Source: Halosimplex litoreum (GTDB lineage Archaea > Halobacteriota > Halobacteria > Halobacteriales > Haloarculaceae). Taken from it: a stretch of 64,000 nt of DNA. The notes beneath the pieces are model-generated. The model was not told where the DNA came from and searched no databases. It saw only the letters and a program-made list of their open reading frames with translations. Positions 25,315-33,583 of this stretch are shown in pieces; position 1 is the stretch's first letter; every line of letters begins with the position of its first letter. The DNA lies in the NCBI RefSeq assembly GCF_016065055.1, contig NZ_CP065856.1:744001-808000 (forward strand). The letters run 5' to 3'. The translations under genes and the position numbers were made by a program.

Positions 25315-27329
25315 ACCGACACCCGACGACCTGGCTCCCCGAGACCCGCTTCGACGTCGTGGTCGCGGCCGTCGGCCTCGTCGTCGCGGTCGGTCTGCTC
25401 CCGCTGGCAGTCCTGACGTCGTCGGTGTACGTCCGGACGGTACCGGTCGTTCTCGGCGCGGCCTGTGGTATCTACCTCTTCTCGGTCCACCGGGACGACG
25501 ACGCCGAGCGGCGACAGCCGACCGTCGACGCCAGCGGCGTCGCCGCCGCCGAACTGACCGCGATCGCGCTGATCGCCATCGTGACCTGGGCCGCACTGGC
25601 GGGGACGCGAACGCTCGGCATTCTGCTCGCGAGCGGCGCCGTCGGCGCGTTCGTGCTGCTGCAGACCGTCTTCCTGGCCGACGACGCGCTCGACGAACGG
25701 CTCGTGCTCGCCCAGATACTGGCCCACGCGTTCGTCGTCAGGTTCACCGGCCTGTTCACGACGCCCGGGTTCGTCGGCGTCGACAGCTGGGAACACGTCA
25801 CCCAGTACGCCGCGGCCGTCCAGGCCGCCGACTCGCTCGCGCCGCTGGCCGGCGCGAAGTACTTCTTCGCCCCGGTTCACCACCTGGTCACCGTCGTCGG
25901 CTCGGACCTGCTCGGCGTGTCGCTCCGGCTCTCGCTGTACCTCGTCGTCGGTAGCGTCGTCGTGCTCTCGGTGGTACTCGTCTACGGGACCGCCCGGTAC
26001 TTCGTGGACGCCCGCTGGGCACTGGTGGCGACCGGCGCGTTCGCGACGACCGACCAGGCGATCCGCTGGGGGATGCACGTCATCCCGACGAGTCTCGGGC
26101 TCGTCTTCTTCCTCGCCGTCGTCTTCGCAGTCACGCGCCTGCTTCACGCTCAGACCGGCTACGCCGACTGGGCGCTGCTGACCGGGTCGATCGTCGCGGT
26201 CACGCTCACCCACCAGGTGTCGGCGTTCGTCTCGCTGGTGTTCGTCGGGTCGGCCGTCGTCGCCCAGCTGGTCGTCGGTCGCGTCGGCTGGGCCTCCCCG
26301 GCCGGGCTCGCGGGTTCGATGAGCCTCGACGCCGAGTCGGGCGACCCGATCACCGACGGCGCCTCGCGCACGACCCCGGGCGTCGTCGGTCTCCACCGGG
26401 CGTTCGGCTTCCACCTCCTGTTCACGGGGGCGGTCTGGGCGGTGACGCCCTGGGGCGGCGAGCCGTTCCTCACGCGGATGGTCGGGATCGTGGCGCTGAC
26501 GATCCGGACCTCCGCAGGGTTCCTGAACCTCGCCGGGAGCGAGGCGGGCGGTGGGGGTGGCGCCGCCGCCACCGTCGGCACCGAGACTGCGTCGGAGCTG
26601 ATGATCCGCGTGGCGACCTACGTCGACGCCGTCGGCTTCCTCGTGCTCCTGTTCGCTGCAGTGCTGGGCGGGCTCGCACTCGTCCGGCGCCACCGCTCGC
26701 CCCAGGCCGCCCACACCCTCGTGGTCGCCATCGGCGCGATGCTCTTCTTTTCGCTCGGGCTCCCACTGTTCGGGATCCGCACCTTCCTCCCAGGCCGGTG
26801 GTTCGCGTTCGCGTACGCACTGATGGCCGTCGTCGGTGCCGTCGGGCTGCGCCACCTCGGGACGGCGTTCTCGGCCCGTGCGGCAGCCGCCGTGCTCGTC
26901 GTCCTCCTGCTGGTGTTCCCGTTCGCGATGGTCGCCGGCCAGAAGGCGACGCTCGACGACCCGACCTTCGACGACCAGTGGTCCCAGTACGCCTACTCGG
27001 AGTCGGAGATCGCCGCCATGGGGACCATCGGCGAGACGACGCCCGAGAGCGCCGGCGCGGTCTTCACCGACCACCCCTGGCGCACGGCGTTCAAGAGCAG
27101 CGGCGCGTACTTCAGCGACACTATCAACCTCACTCGCGTCGACGGGACGGACCCGCCGTACGACAGGGTGGTCTACCGCGACTACCAGTCGACGGGCGCA
27201 CCCAAGTTCACCACCACCGGCGGCGCCGTCGTGACCCGCCGGGTCACCCACGACCAGATCTGCCCCGCCGCGAGCAACCGGGTCTACGAGAACCAGAACG
27301 CCGAGCTGTGTACCCGTCCGGGGGCCTGA
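25311..27329 (+). CDS. Large multi-pass membrane protein, GT-C-like, of glycan locus
   Basis: The 672-residue protein has about 13-14 hydrophobic helices and a soluble extracytoplasmic tail of about 130 residues. The first large loop contains PGFVGVDSWEHVTQYAAAV, where the acidic/aromatic pattern resembles the first loop of GT-C glycosyltransferases and oligosaccharide polymerases. GTG 25311 overlaps the preceding stop (GTGA). The tail has FTDHPWRTAFKSSGAY and two Cys residues. It may polymerise or transfer glycan outside the membrane, but no catalytic proof is present; a polymerase (Wzy-like) role is the alternative. Confidence 0.7.
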   Translation: MNRHPTTWLPETRFDVVVAAVGLVVAVGLLPLAVLTSSVYVRTVPVVLGAACGIYLFSVHRDDDAERRQPTVDASGVAAAELTAIALIAIVTWAALAGTRTLGILLASGAVGAFVLLQTVFLADDALDERLVLAQILAHAFVVRFTGLFTTPGFVGVDSWEHVTQYAAAVQAADSLAPLAGAKYFFAPVHHLVTVVGSDLLGVSLRLSLYLVVGSVVVLSVVLVYGTARYFVDARWALVATGAFATTDQAIRWGMHVIPTSLGLVFFLAVVFAVTRLLHAQTGYADWALLTGSIVAVTLTHQVSAFVSLVFVGSAVVAQLVVGRVGWASPAGLAGSMSLDAESGDPITDGASRTTPGVVGLHRAFGFHLLFTGAVWAVTPWGGEPFLTRMVGIVALTIRTSAGFLNLAGSEAGGGGGAAATVGTETASELMIRVATYVDAVGFLVLLFAAVLGGLALVRRHRSPQAAHTLVVAIGAMLFFSLGLPLFGIRTFLPGRWFAFAYALMAVVGAVGLRHLGTAFSARAAAAVLVVLLLVFPFAMVAGQKATLDDPTFDDQWSQYAYSESEIAAMGTIGETTPESAGAVFTDHPWRTAFKSSGAYFSDTINLTRVDGTDPPYDRVVYRDYQSTGAPKFTTTGGAVVTRRVTHDQICPAASNRVYENQNAELCTRPGA

Positions 27330-27333
27330 TACC

Positions 27334-28419
27334 ATGCGCTACGAGTCATCCACACGATTGAGCGGCGTCGTCGACCTCGCGCTGGTCGTCCTCGCCGTCG
27401 TCGTCTTCGATATCGTCGTCGCGCTGTCGATCGATATCTCGGCGCTGCGCGTCGCACTGGGGCTGCCCGTCGTCCTGTTGGCGCCGGGGTACGCGGTCGT
27501 CGCCGCGTGCTACCCCCGCGGCGGGGGCCGGGCCGACCCCCGGCGGCCGCGCGCGACTGTCTCGTCCGCGAACGGGTCGTCCGTCGACGCGATCGGTCCG
27601 TTCGTTCGCGCCGGCCTGACGGTCGCGGCGAGCGTCGCCGTCGTCGCGGCCGTCGCGCTGGCCGTCAACGCGAGCCCCTGGGCCGTCGCGCCGCTCCCGG
27701 TCCTCGCCGGACTCACCGTCGCGACGCTGGGCGCCGTCGCCGTCGCGGTCTACCGCCGCGGCCAGATCGCCGAACACCTGCGCTACACCCCGTCACCGGC
27801 GCTGGGGTCGGGGTCGGCCGCTCGCGCCCTCCGACCTCGCCTCTCGGCCTCGTTCGTGCTCGGACTCCTGCTGGTCGCCAGCGCCGTCGGCGCGACGGCC
27901 GTCCTCGCGACGACCGACACGAACGCCGCCGGCACCGACGAGCAGTTCACCGAGTTCGCCGCGCTGACCCAGAACGCCTCCGGCGAGTACGTCACCGCCA
28001 ACTACACCGACGCCGTCGCCGCCGACCGCCCGATCTACGTCGAAGTCGCCAACGGCGAGGGCGAACCGACCGACTACACCGTCGTCCTCGTCCGCGAGAC
28101 GGTCGAGCGGCGGGAAAACGCGACCGTCGTCCGCTCGGCGACCGAGCGGGTCCGCGAGGACCTCTCGCTGCGCGACGGCGCGATCCGGTATCTTGAGTTC
28201 GACCCCGAACCGGCCGGCGGCGACGCGCCCAGTCGCCTGCGTGCGTACCTCTACCGCGGCGACGCCCCCGAGGTTCCTTCCCGCGCGTCGGCCTACCGCT
28301 CGCTGCAGGTCTGGTACACCGACGACCCGATCGAAGAAGCGACCGCCGCCGCGAACGCGACCGCCGGCAACGGGACCGCGGATGGCGACGCCACGGCTGC
28401 CCTCGTCGCTGGCGGTTGA
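27334..28419 (+). CDS. DUF1616 membrane protein
   Basis: The 361-residue protein begins with two helices of the DUF1616 pattern (VVDLALVVLAVVVFDIVVALS ending LRVALGLPVVLLAPGYA). Two more helices and another near 185-205 follow, then a soluble extracytoplasmic domain of about 150 residues with several N-x-S/T sites (for example QNAS, ANYT, ENAT). DUF1616 proteins accompany archaeal surface glycan and EPS loci; function is unknown. It is four bases after the GT-C-like gene and closes the locus. The long Ala/Gly/Thr tail is probably disordered. Confidence 0.82.
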   Translation: MRYESSTRLSGVVDLALVVLAVVVFDIVVALSIDISALRVALGLPVVLLAPGYAVVAACYPRGGGRADPRRPRATVSSANGSSVDAIGPFVRAGLTVAASVAVVAAVALAVNASPWAVAPLPVLAGLTVATLGAVAVAVYRRGQIAEHLRYTPSPALGSGSAARALRPRLSASFVLGLLLVASAVGATAVLATTDTNAAGTDEQFTEFAALTQNASGEYVTANYTDAVAADRPIYVEVANGEGEPTDYTVVLVRETVERRENATVVRSATERVREDLSLRDGAIRYLEFDPEPAGGDAPSRLRAYLYRGDAPEVPSRASAYRSLQVWYTDDPIEEATAAANATAGNGTADGDATAALVAGG

Positions 28420-28516
28420 CCCGCTCGCCCCGTCGTGCACCGACTTCGGTTCCCGCTGACCGCTTTCGCCTCCCGTCTCCGCCGACCGCCCCGCTCCCGC
28501 CGACAGCCTCCCGTCG

Positions 28517-29377
28517 TCAGTCCCCGGCGGCTTCGGCCGGATCGACGACGTCGCCCGTCGCCGGAGAGACGCCCACCCGGTCGCAGAGGCCCGCCAGCGG
28601 GCAGGCCTCGGGGTCGTCGAGACACGCTGGTTTCCGTGCCGAGCAGTACTCGCGGCCGAACTGGATCATGGCAGTGTGACCGAAGCCGCACTTCTCCGCG
28701 GGAACCGCTCGCTCGAGCGCCTCGCGGACCCCCTCGTGGTCGGCGTCCGCGGGCGCCAGCCCCATCCGCCGGGCGATCCGGTGGACGTGCGTGTCGACGG
28801 GGAAGACGCCGCCGCGACCGCCGGAGAAGAGGAGGACACAATCGGCGGTCTTCGGCCCGACGCCGTTCATGTCGAGCAGGGTCTCGCGGACCTCGCTCGG
28901 ATCGCCCGTCTTGACGAACTCGTCGAAGCCGCCGGCGCCGCCGTACGCCTCGCAGATCCGCTCTGCCAGCGCGACGAGCCGCTCCGACTTCTGGTTGTAG
29001 AGTCCGGCCGAGGAGATGGTCTCGGCGAGCGCCTGTTGGTCGGCGGCCGCGAGCGATTCGGCGAGGTCACCGTCGGGTTCCTCGTACCGATCCATCAGGG
29101 CGTCGTGGGCCGGCTGACTCGCCACGTCGGAGGTGTTCTGGCTGAGGACCGTGCGGACGAGACACTCGAAGCCGTCGCGGCCGCCGTAGGCCTTCTGCCA
29201 GTAGATGTCTCCCAGACTGTCGACGACGGCCTCGGCGCGAGTCTCGGCGTCGCCGGGCTCGAAGGCCGTGGCTTCGCCGCCACCCGAGTCCCCGCCGCTG
29301 ATGTTCTCCGCGGGCTCCGGGTCCTCGTCGGGCACAGGGTCGTCGGCAGCCTCCGCGTCGTCGGCTCGGTCGCTCAT
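28517..29377 (-). CDS. nth: Endonuclease III (bifunctional DNA glycosylase/AP lyase)
   Basis: The 286-residue base-excision repair enzyme removes oxidised pyrimidines. The helix-hairpin-helix MNGVGPKTADC supplies catalytic K176 and D195 lies in FPVDTHVHR. Iron-sulfur ligands C245, C252, C259 and C265 are present, but the spacing is C-x6-C-x6-C-x5-C rather than the usual C-x6-C-x2-C-x5-C. A haloarchaeal acidic N-terminal extension of about 45 residues precedes the core. Start ATG 29377 is preferred; the frame extends further upstream without a plausible protein. Confidence 0.93.
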   Translation of the reverse strand: MSDRADDAEAADDPVPDEDPEPAENISGGDSGGGEATAFEPGDAETRAEAVVDSLGDIYWQKAYGGRDGFECLVRTVLSQNTSDVASQPAHDALMDRYEEPDGDLAESLAAADQQALAETISSAGLYNQKSERLVALAERICEAYGGAGGFDEFVKTGDPSEVRETLLDMNGVGPKTADCVLLFSGGRGGVFPVDTHVHRIARRMGLAPADADHEGVREALERAVPAEKCGFGHTAMIQFGREYCSARKPACLDDPEACPLAGLCDRVGVSPATGDVVDPAEAAGD

Positions 29378-29446
29378 GGCCGGGCCTCGGGCCTCCACCG
29401 GCATAATCGTCCCGCGTCGGGGGGTCACGCCGAGGGTGTGGAACGC

Positions 29447-29926
29447 TCAGGCCGGATCGACTTCGAGGGTGAGCGTCGCGTCGGCCCCGTCCGCGAGGAC
29501 GGCGACCAGGTCGCGGTCCACGTCGGCCGCGGCGCCGGTGGCCCCGACCATCACGGTCCGGTCGTCGACGTAGTCGCTCGTCCGGATCACGTGGCTGCGC
29601 TCGTTCTCGAAGGAGAAGTCGGGATGGCCGCGACCGATCACCTCGTGGGCGTGTCCCGCGGCTTCGATCGTCGCGGTGATCGTCGCGCCGTGGGCCCGAC
29701 AGGCGTCGAGGAACGCGTCGTCGAAGTCCGCGGGGACGCGGTCGGCCTCGACGGCGAGGATGCAGTCGCCGGCGGGCGTGAGGAAGTCGTCGCTGGTGAA
29801 CTCCAGCGTGCTGACGTGCTCGGCGGTGACGTTCTCGTGGCCCTGCGCGTGGACGACCTCGACGAGTGCGCCGTCGTCGCCGCTCGCTATCGTCGATTCC
29901 TCCGGTTCCGCGGCGTCGTCGCTCAT
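29447..29926 (-). CDS. DUF371 family protein
   Basis: The 159-residue protein matches the archaeal DUF371 pattern: VHAQGHENVTAEHVSTLEFTSDDFLTPAGDCILAVEADR, later GRGHPDFSFENERSHVIRTSDYV and a C-terminal VTLEVD-like strand. These proteins are small, soluble and widely conserved in archaea, with no established function. The first 18 residues are an acidic haloarchaeal extension. It lies on the same strand as nth, 69 bases upstream of it, so co-transcription is possible. Confidence 0.85.
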   Translation of the reverse strand: MSDDAAEPEESTIASGDDGALVEVVHAQGHENVTAEHVSTLEFTSDDFLTPAGDCILAVEADRVPADFDDAFLDACRAHGATITATIEAAGHAHEVIGRGHPDFSFENERSHVIRTSDYVDDRTVMVGATGAAADVDRDLVAVLADGADATLTLEVDPA

Positions 29927-29984
29927 GTGCGGGAATTCGGACGCCGCTACTTCAGCGAGTCGAAGTCCGCTCGCTCGGAAGCGC

Positions 29985-30146
29985 TCACTCGCTGGGCGCG
30001 GCGACCGTGATCGTGACGTGGCCGCAGTCGCACTCGTAGGCCCGTCGCTCGCCGCCGTCGGTCCGGAAGACGAGCATGCAGTCGCCGTCGGTGAGCTTCC
30101 GCGAGCAGTCGGCCGCCTCGCACCGGCAGGCTATCTCGCTCAACAT
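29985..30146 (-). CDS. Small Cys-rich protein, probable zinc-binding
   Basis: The 53-residue protein has C7-x-C9-x4-C14, C23 and C39-x-C41, two clusters suitable for binding one zinc. It starts MLSEIACRCEAADC at ATG 30146; a TATA-like TATAC stretch lies about 40-50 bases upstream on the minus strand. Small zinc-finger proteins of this size are abundant in haloarchaea and often act as regulators, but this one has no recognised family. It is on the same strand as the DUF371 gene. Confidence 0.7.
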   Translation of the reverse strand: MLSEIACRCEAADCSRKLTDGDCMLVFRTDGGERRAYECDCGHVTITVAAPSE

Positions 30147-30332
30147 GTATCGACGTTCGGCGGGGGGACATATCAACCCGAGCCGTACCCTGAGTGAAAG
30201 TATAATCGCACGATAGCGGAGAGGTGCCCCGTCCCGTACGGCGGTCGTTCGAGCGGAAGTGAAGCGGACCCAGCGCGGTGGTGGCGGGCCCGGCGGCGCG
30301 ACCGCGACGCGGGCGCGTCCGTCCGACGTAAC

Positions 30333-30340
30333 TGATATAC
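30333..30340 (+). promoter_or_regulatory. TATA box for the GH2-like gene
   Basis: TGATATAC lies 24-31 bases before ATG 30364, so the transcript should be leaderless. This fixes the start at 30364 and argues against the longer frame opening at 30259. Confidence 0.65.
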
Positions 30341-30363
30341 CACCGGGGGACGCGGACGTTGGT

Positions 30364-32289
30364 ATGCCGAGCAAGTGGAGCGGTGCGGCGGTCGACCCCG
30401 GCGGTGGCAAGCCGACGCCCGGCGACTGGCAGCCGGTCGAGGTCCCGGGTCGGCCGGCCGCGTTCGCCGGCGAGGACCGGGTCGCCTACCGGACCGTCTT
30501 CGACGACCCGCGCGACCCCGACGACGACCTGGGGCTGCTGGAACTGCGCGGGTGCTACGCCGCCGCCGAGGTGTGGCTCAACGACGAACTGGTCGCCGAG
30601 CCCGACGCCGTCTTCGACCCCGTCCGGGTGCCCTTCGAACCCGAGGCGGAGAACGAACTCGTCGTCGAGTGCCGAGCGCCCGAGGACCGGTTCGGCGGTA
30701 TTCACGACACCGACCGGGTCCCCGCCGAGCGCTCGGTGCCGGGGATCTGGTGGGGGGTCGACGTGACCGGCCAGCCCGACCCGTTCGTCGTCGACGTGGA
30801 CTTGCGACCCCGCGTCACGGACGACGGGGCGAGCATCGACGCCGCCGTCGAGGTGTACGCCGGCGAGTCGCTGGACGACCGGCTGACGCTCACGACCAAA
30901 CCCGCCGGCGACCGGCGCGGTCGCGGGATGATGGACCGGGCGAGCGTGACCGCGGGGGCCGGCGAACGAGCGGCCGTCGAGAAGTCCATCGACGTGCGCG
31001 ATCCGTCGCTGTGGTGGCCCCGCGGGATGGGGCGCCAGCACCGCTACGAGGTGCGCGCGAAGCTGGGCGACGGCGCTCGGACGAGCGCGACCGGCATCGC
31101 GACCGTCCAGAAGACCGACGCGGGGGGGCTGCGCGTCAACGGCGAGGACGTGCCCGTCCGCGGAGTCGCGCTGACGGACGCGGCGGTGGCCGACGCCGAG
31201 CGAGCGGTCGAGGTGAACGCCAATCTCGTACGTGCACACGCCCACCCGCTGTCCGAAGCGATGTACGACGCCTGCGACGAGGCCGGACTGCTCGTCTGGC
31301 AAGACCTCCCGCTGACCGGCCCCGGCGTGTTCGACATCGCGCGCGGGCAGGACCTCGCCCAGCGGCTCGTCGACACGTACGCGCATCACCCGAGCCTCGC
31401 GGCGCTGAGCGTCCACGACGAGCCGACCGATACCTTCGCCGAACGCGTCGGATCCGGGCTGGTCGACCGCCTGCGCTTTCGCTATCGAGTCTGGCGGAGC
31501 GACTACGACCGCGGCGCCGCCGAGGCGGTCGCCGAGGCCGTCCCCGACGGCGTCGCGGTGTACCCCGTCGTCGGCGAGCCCGGCACCGACCCCGACGCGG
31601 CGGCGCTGTATCCGGGGTGGGACTACGGCGGCGTCGACGACCTCGACTGGGTCCGGGAGCGCTACGACCTCGACGGCGCCGTCGGCGAGTTCGGCGCGGG
31701 GTCGCTCCCCGAAGGTGTGGACCCGGACGCCGACGATTTCGATCCGGCGGGGTTCGACCGAGCGAAACACGACGCCGTCGTCGGCAGCGACGACCCCGCG
31801 GCCTCACAGGCCTACCAGGCCGAACTGGCACGTGGGATCGCCGAGCGGCTGCGGACCGACGGCGTCTCCGGGAGCGATGCGACCGGAGGCTCGTCGGGGA
31901 GCGAGGGTCGCGAGCGGACCGACGGTGCGCCGGTCGTCGTCGCCAACGCCCTCCGGGACGCCGGCGACGCAGGGATGGGCGTCTACGCCCGCGACGGCAC
32001 GCCCAAAGACGCGGTCGAGAGCCTCGCCGCAGCGTTCGAGCCGGTCCAGGCGTTCCTCGTGGGCGCCTCGGCCGGCGAGTGCGACGTGATCGTCGCCAAC
32101 GACGCCCCCGAGTCGATCGCGGGGACCGTCACCTGGGAAGCGGGCGCCGAGTCGAGCGAAGTCGACGTGACCGTCGACGCGGGCGCCAGAGCGGTCGTCG
32201 ACACCATCGACGTGCCGAGATCCGCCTCTTCGGTCGAACTCTCCGTTCGGGTCGGCGAGACGAGCGTAGAGAACACCTATCGTTTATAA
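30364..32289 (+). CDS. Glycoside hydrolase family 2-like protein, cytosolic
   Basis: The 641-residue protein has the GH2 layout: a sugar-binding jelly-roll (LELRGCYAAAEVWLNDELV), an Ig-like domain (SLWWPRGMGRQHRYEV), and a TIM barrel starting VNGEDVPVRGVALTDAAV with VNANLVRAHAHPLSEAMYDACDEAGLLVWQD. Candidate acid/base is E353 (SVHDEPTD, where GH2 usually has NE) and candidate nucleophile E442 (GAVGEFGAG). A trailing beta domain follows. There is no signal peptide. Activity on a beta-linked sugar is likely but the substrate, possibly mannoside or glucuronide, cannot be read. Confidence 0.8.
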   Translation: MPSKWSGAAVDPGGGKPTPGDWQPVEVPGRPAAFAGEDRVAYRTVFDDPRDPDDDLGLLELRGCYAAAEVWLNDELVAEPDAVFDPVRVPFEPEAENELVVECRAPEDRFGGIHDTDRVPAERSVPGIWWGVDVTGQPDPFVVDVDLRPRVTDDGASIDAAVEVYAGESLDDRLTLTTKPAGDRRGRGMMDRASVTAGAGERAAVEKSIDVRDPSLWWPRGMGRQHRYEVRAKLGDGARTSATGIATVQKTDAGGLRVNGEDVPVRGVALTDAAVADAERAVEVNANLVRAHAHPLSEAMYDACDEAGLLVWQDLPLTGPGVFDIARGQDLAQRLVDTYAHHPSLAALSVHDEPTDTFAERVGSGLVDRLRFRYRVWRSDYDRGAAEAVAEAVPDGVAVYPVVGEPGTDPDAAALYPGWDYGGVDDLDWVRERYDLDGAVGEFGAGSLPEGVDPDADDFDPAGFDRAKHDAVVGSDDPAASQAYQAELARGIAERLRTDGVSGSDATGGSSGSEGRERTDGAPVVVANALRDAGDAGMGVYARDGTPKDAVESLAAAFEPVQAFLVGASAGECDVIVANDAPESIAGTVTWEAGAESSEVDVTVDAGARAVVDTIDVPRSASSVELSVRVGETSVENTYRL

Positions 32290-32368
32290 GCAGCAGTTAC
32301 CGTGTGGTATGCCCTGACGTGGCGTTCTCGGGGCCGTGGGACTGGGAAACAGCCACATGGCCCACCGG

Positions 32369-32378
32369 AATATTTAAA
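32369..32378 (+). promoter_or_regulatory. TATA box for the coiled-coil protein gene
   Basis: AATATTTAAA is a strong TATA box, but it lies about 160 bases before ATG 32537, implying an unusually long 5' leader of about 135 bases for a haloarchaeal gene. Confidence 0.6.
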
Positions 32379-32536
32379 CAGGGGGAAGCGCAATGCTTTG
32401 GTACCAGAACGTCTCCGGCGTTCCGGCTGTATCGCACTTCGACCAGCATGACAGGACACCCTTGTTGTCGGCGTCAGCCACTTCGTAGCGGTTGCCCTGT
32501 CTCTCGCCGGAGCGGGTATGGCATAGAGGTACAATT

Positions 32537-33427
32537 ATGGCAGACTCGATAGACGAATCCAAGAACGTATCGGTGACAGACGACGACCTCGAGAACAAAT
32601 CCAAGGGCGAGCTCATCAAGCTCGCCGGGCAGCTGCGAGATCGACGCAACGATCTCAACCAGATGGCCTCCGAGCGCGCCTCGGACCGCGACGACCTGAA
32701 CGCGAAGACGCGAGAGAAGGTCGACGAGGCCCAGGAACACCGCGAGCAGCGCGACGAGCTCAACCAGCAGGTCCAGGAGCACAAGGAGAAGCGCAACGAG
32801 CTCAACGCCGAGGCCAACGAGCTGTTCGACGAGGTCGAGGACAAGCGCGACGACCTCGAGCTCGACGAGGGCAAAGACATCGAGCAACTCGAGGACGAGA
32901 TCGAGGATCTGGAGTTCAAACAGCAGACCGAGGTCCTCTCGGCCGAGGACGAGCGCGAACTCATCGAGAAGATCGAGGACAAGCGCGAGAAGCTCGCCGA
33001 GAAAAAAGAGAAGCTCAACCAGGGCGGCGACCTCGAAGGGGTCAAGGAGGAAGCCGAGGAGATCCGCTCGGAAGCCTCCAAGCACCACCAGAAAGTAACT
33101 GAGCTGGCCGACGAGGCTCAGGAGCACCACAATCAGATGATCGAGGCCTACCGCGAGGCCGACGACATCCGCGACGAGGCCGACGAGATGCACGAGAAGT
33201 TCGTGGAGGCCCAGGAAGCGGCCGACCAGCACCACGAGGACTTCGTGCGCGTCCAGAAGCGCCTCCGCGAGCTCGACAAGAAAGAAGAGGAAGAGGAGCG
33301 CGAGGCCCGCCAGGAGAAAGAGGAGGCCGCTCGCGAGGAGGCCGAGGAGATCTACCAGAAGTTCAAGGAAGGCGAGACCCTCGACACCGAGGACCTGATG
33401 AAGCTCCAGAAGACGGGACTGCTGTAA
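32537..33427 (+). CDS. Conserved coiled-coil protein (COG1340-like)
   Basis: The 296-residue protein is nearly all charged heptads from about residue 20 to 270, with Glu/Lys/Arg/Asp runs such as DKKEEEEEREARQEKEEAA. It resembles the archaeal coiled-coil family COG1340, whose members are SMC-like in sequence but lack an ATPase. The end (FKEGETLDTEDLMKLQKTGLL) is a conserved short C-terminal motif. Start ATG 32537 gives MADSIDESKN; upstream ATG 32492 is not supported. A T5 run follows the stop. Its role, perhaps structural or ribosome-associated, is not established. Confidence 0.85.
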   Translation: MADSIDESKNVSVTDDDLENKSKGELIKLAGQLRDRRNDLNQMASERASDRDDLNAKTREKVDEAQEHREQRDELNQQVQEHKEKRNELNAEANELFDEVEDKRDDLELDEGKDIEQLEDEIEDLEFKQQTEVLSAEDERELIEKIEDKREKLAEKKEKLNQGGDLEGVKEEAEEIRSEASKHHQKVTELADEAQEHHNQMIEAYREADDIRDEADEMHEKFVEAQEAADQHHEDFVRVQKRLRELDKKEEEEEREARQEKEEAAREEAEEIYQKFKEGETLDTEDLMKLQKTGLL

Positions 33428-33449
33428 CTGCGACCGCTCTCTCTCTGCG

Positions 33450-33454
33450 TTTTT
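33450..33454 (+). terminator. T-run terminator after the coiled-coil gene
   Basis: A run of five T lies 22 bases after the stop codon. Archaeal termination often occurs at such U-rich tracts, and FttA can act upstream of them. No strong hairpin is visible. Confidence 0.5.
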
Positions 33455-33583
33455 CACCGCCGCGTAGCCGTCGCTCGACGGCGATCCGGCCCTCGACGGT
33501 GCGGCCGATCGGACCGGGTGAACCGTTGCGAGCGTTCGTGAGCGTCCCGCGACTTTTTGCCGGCGGGCCGCGAGAGGCATCGT

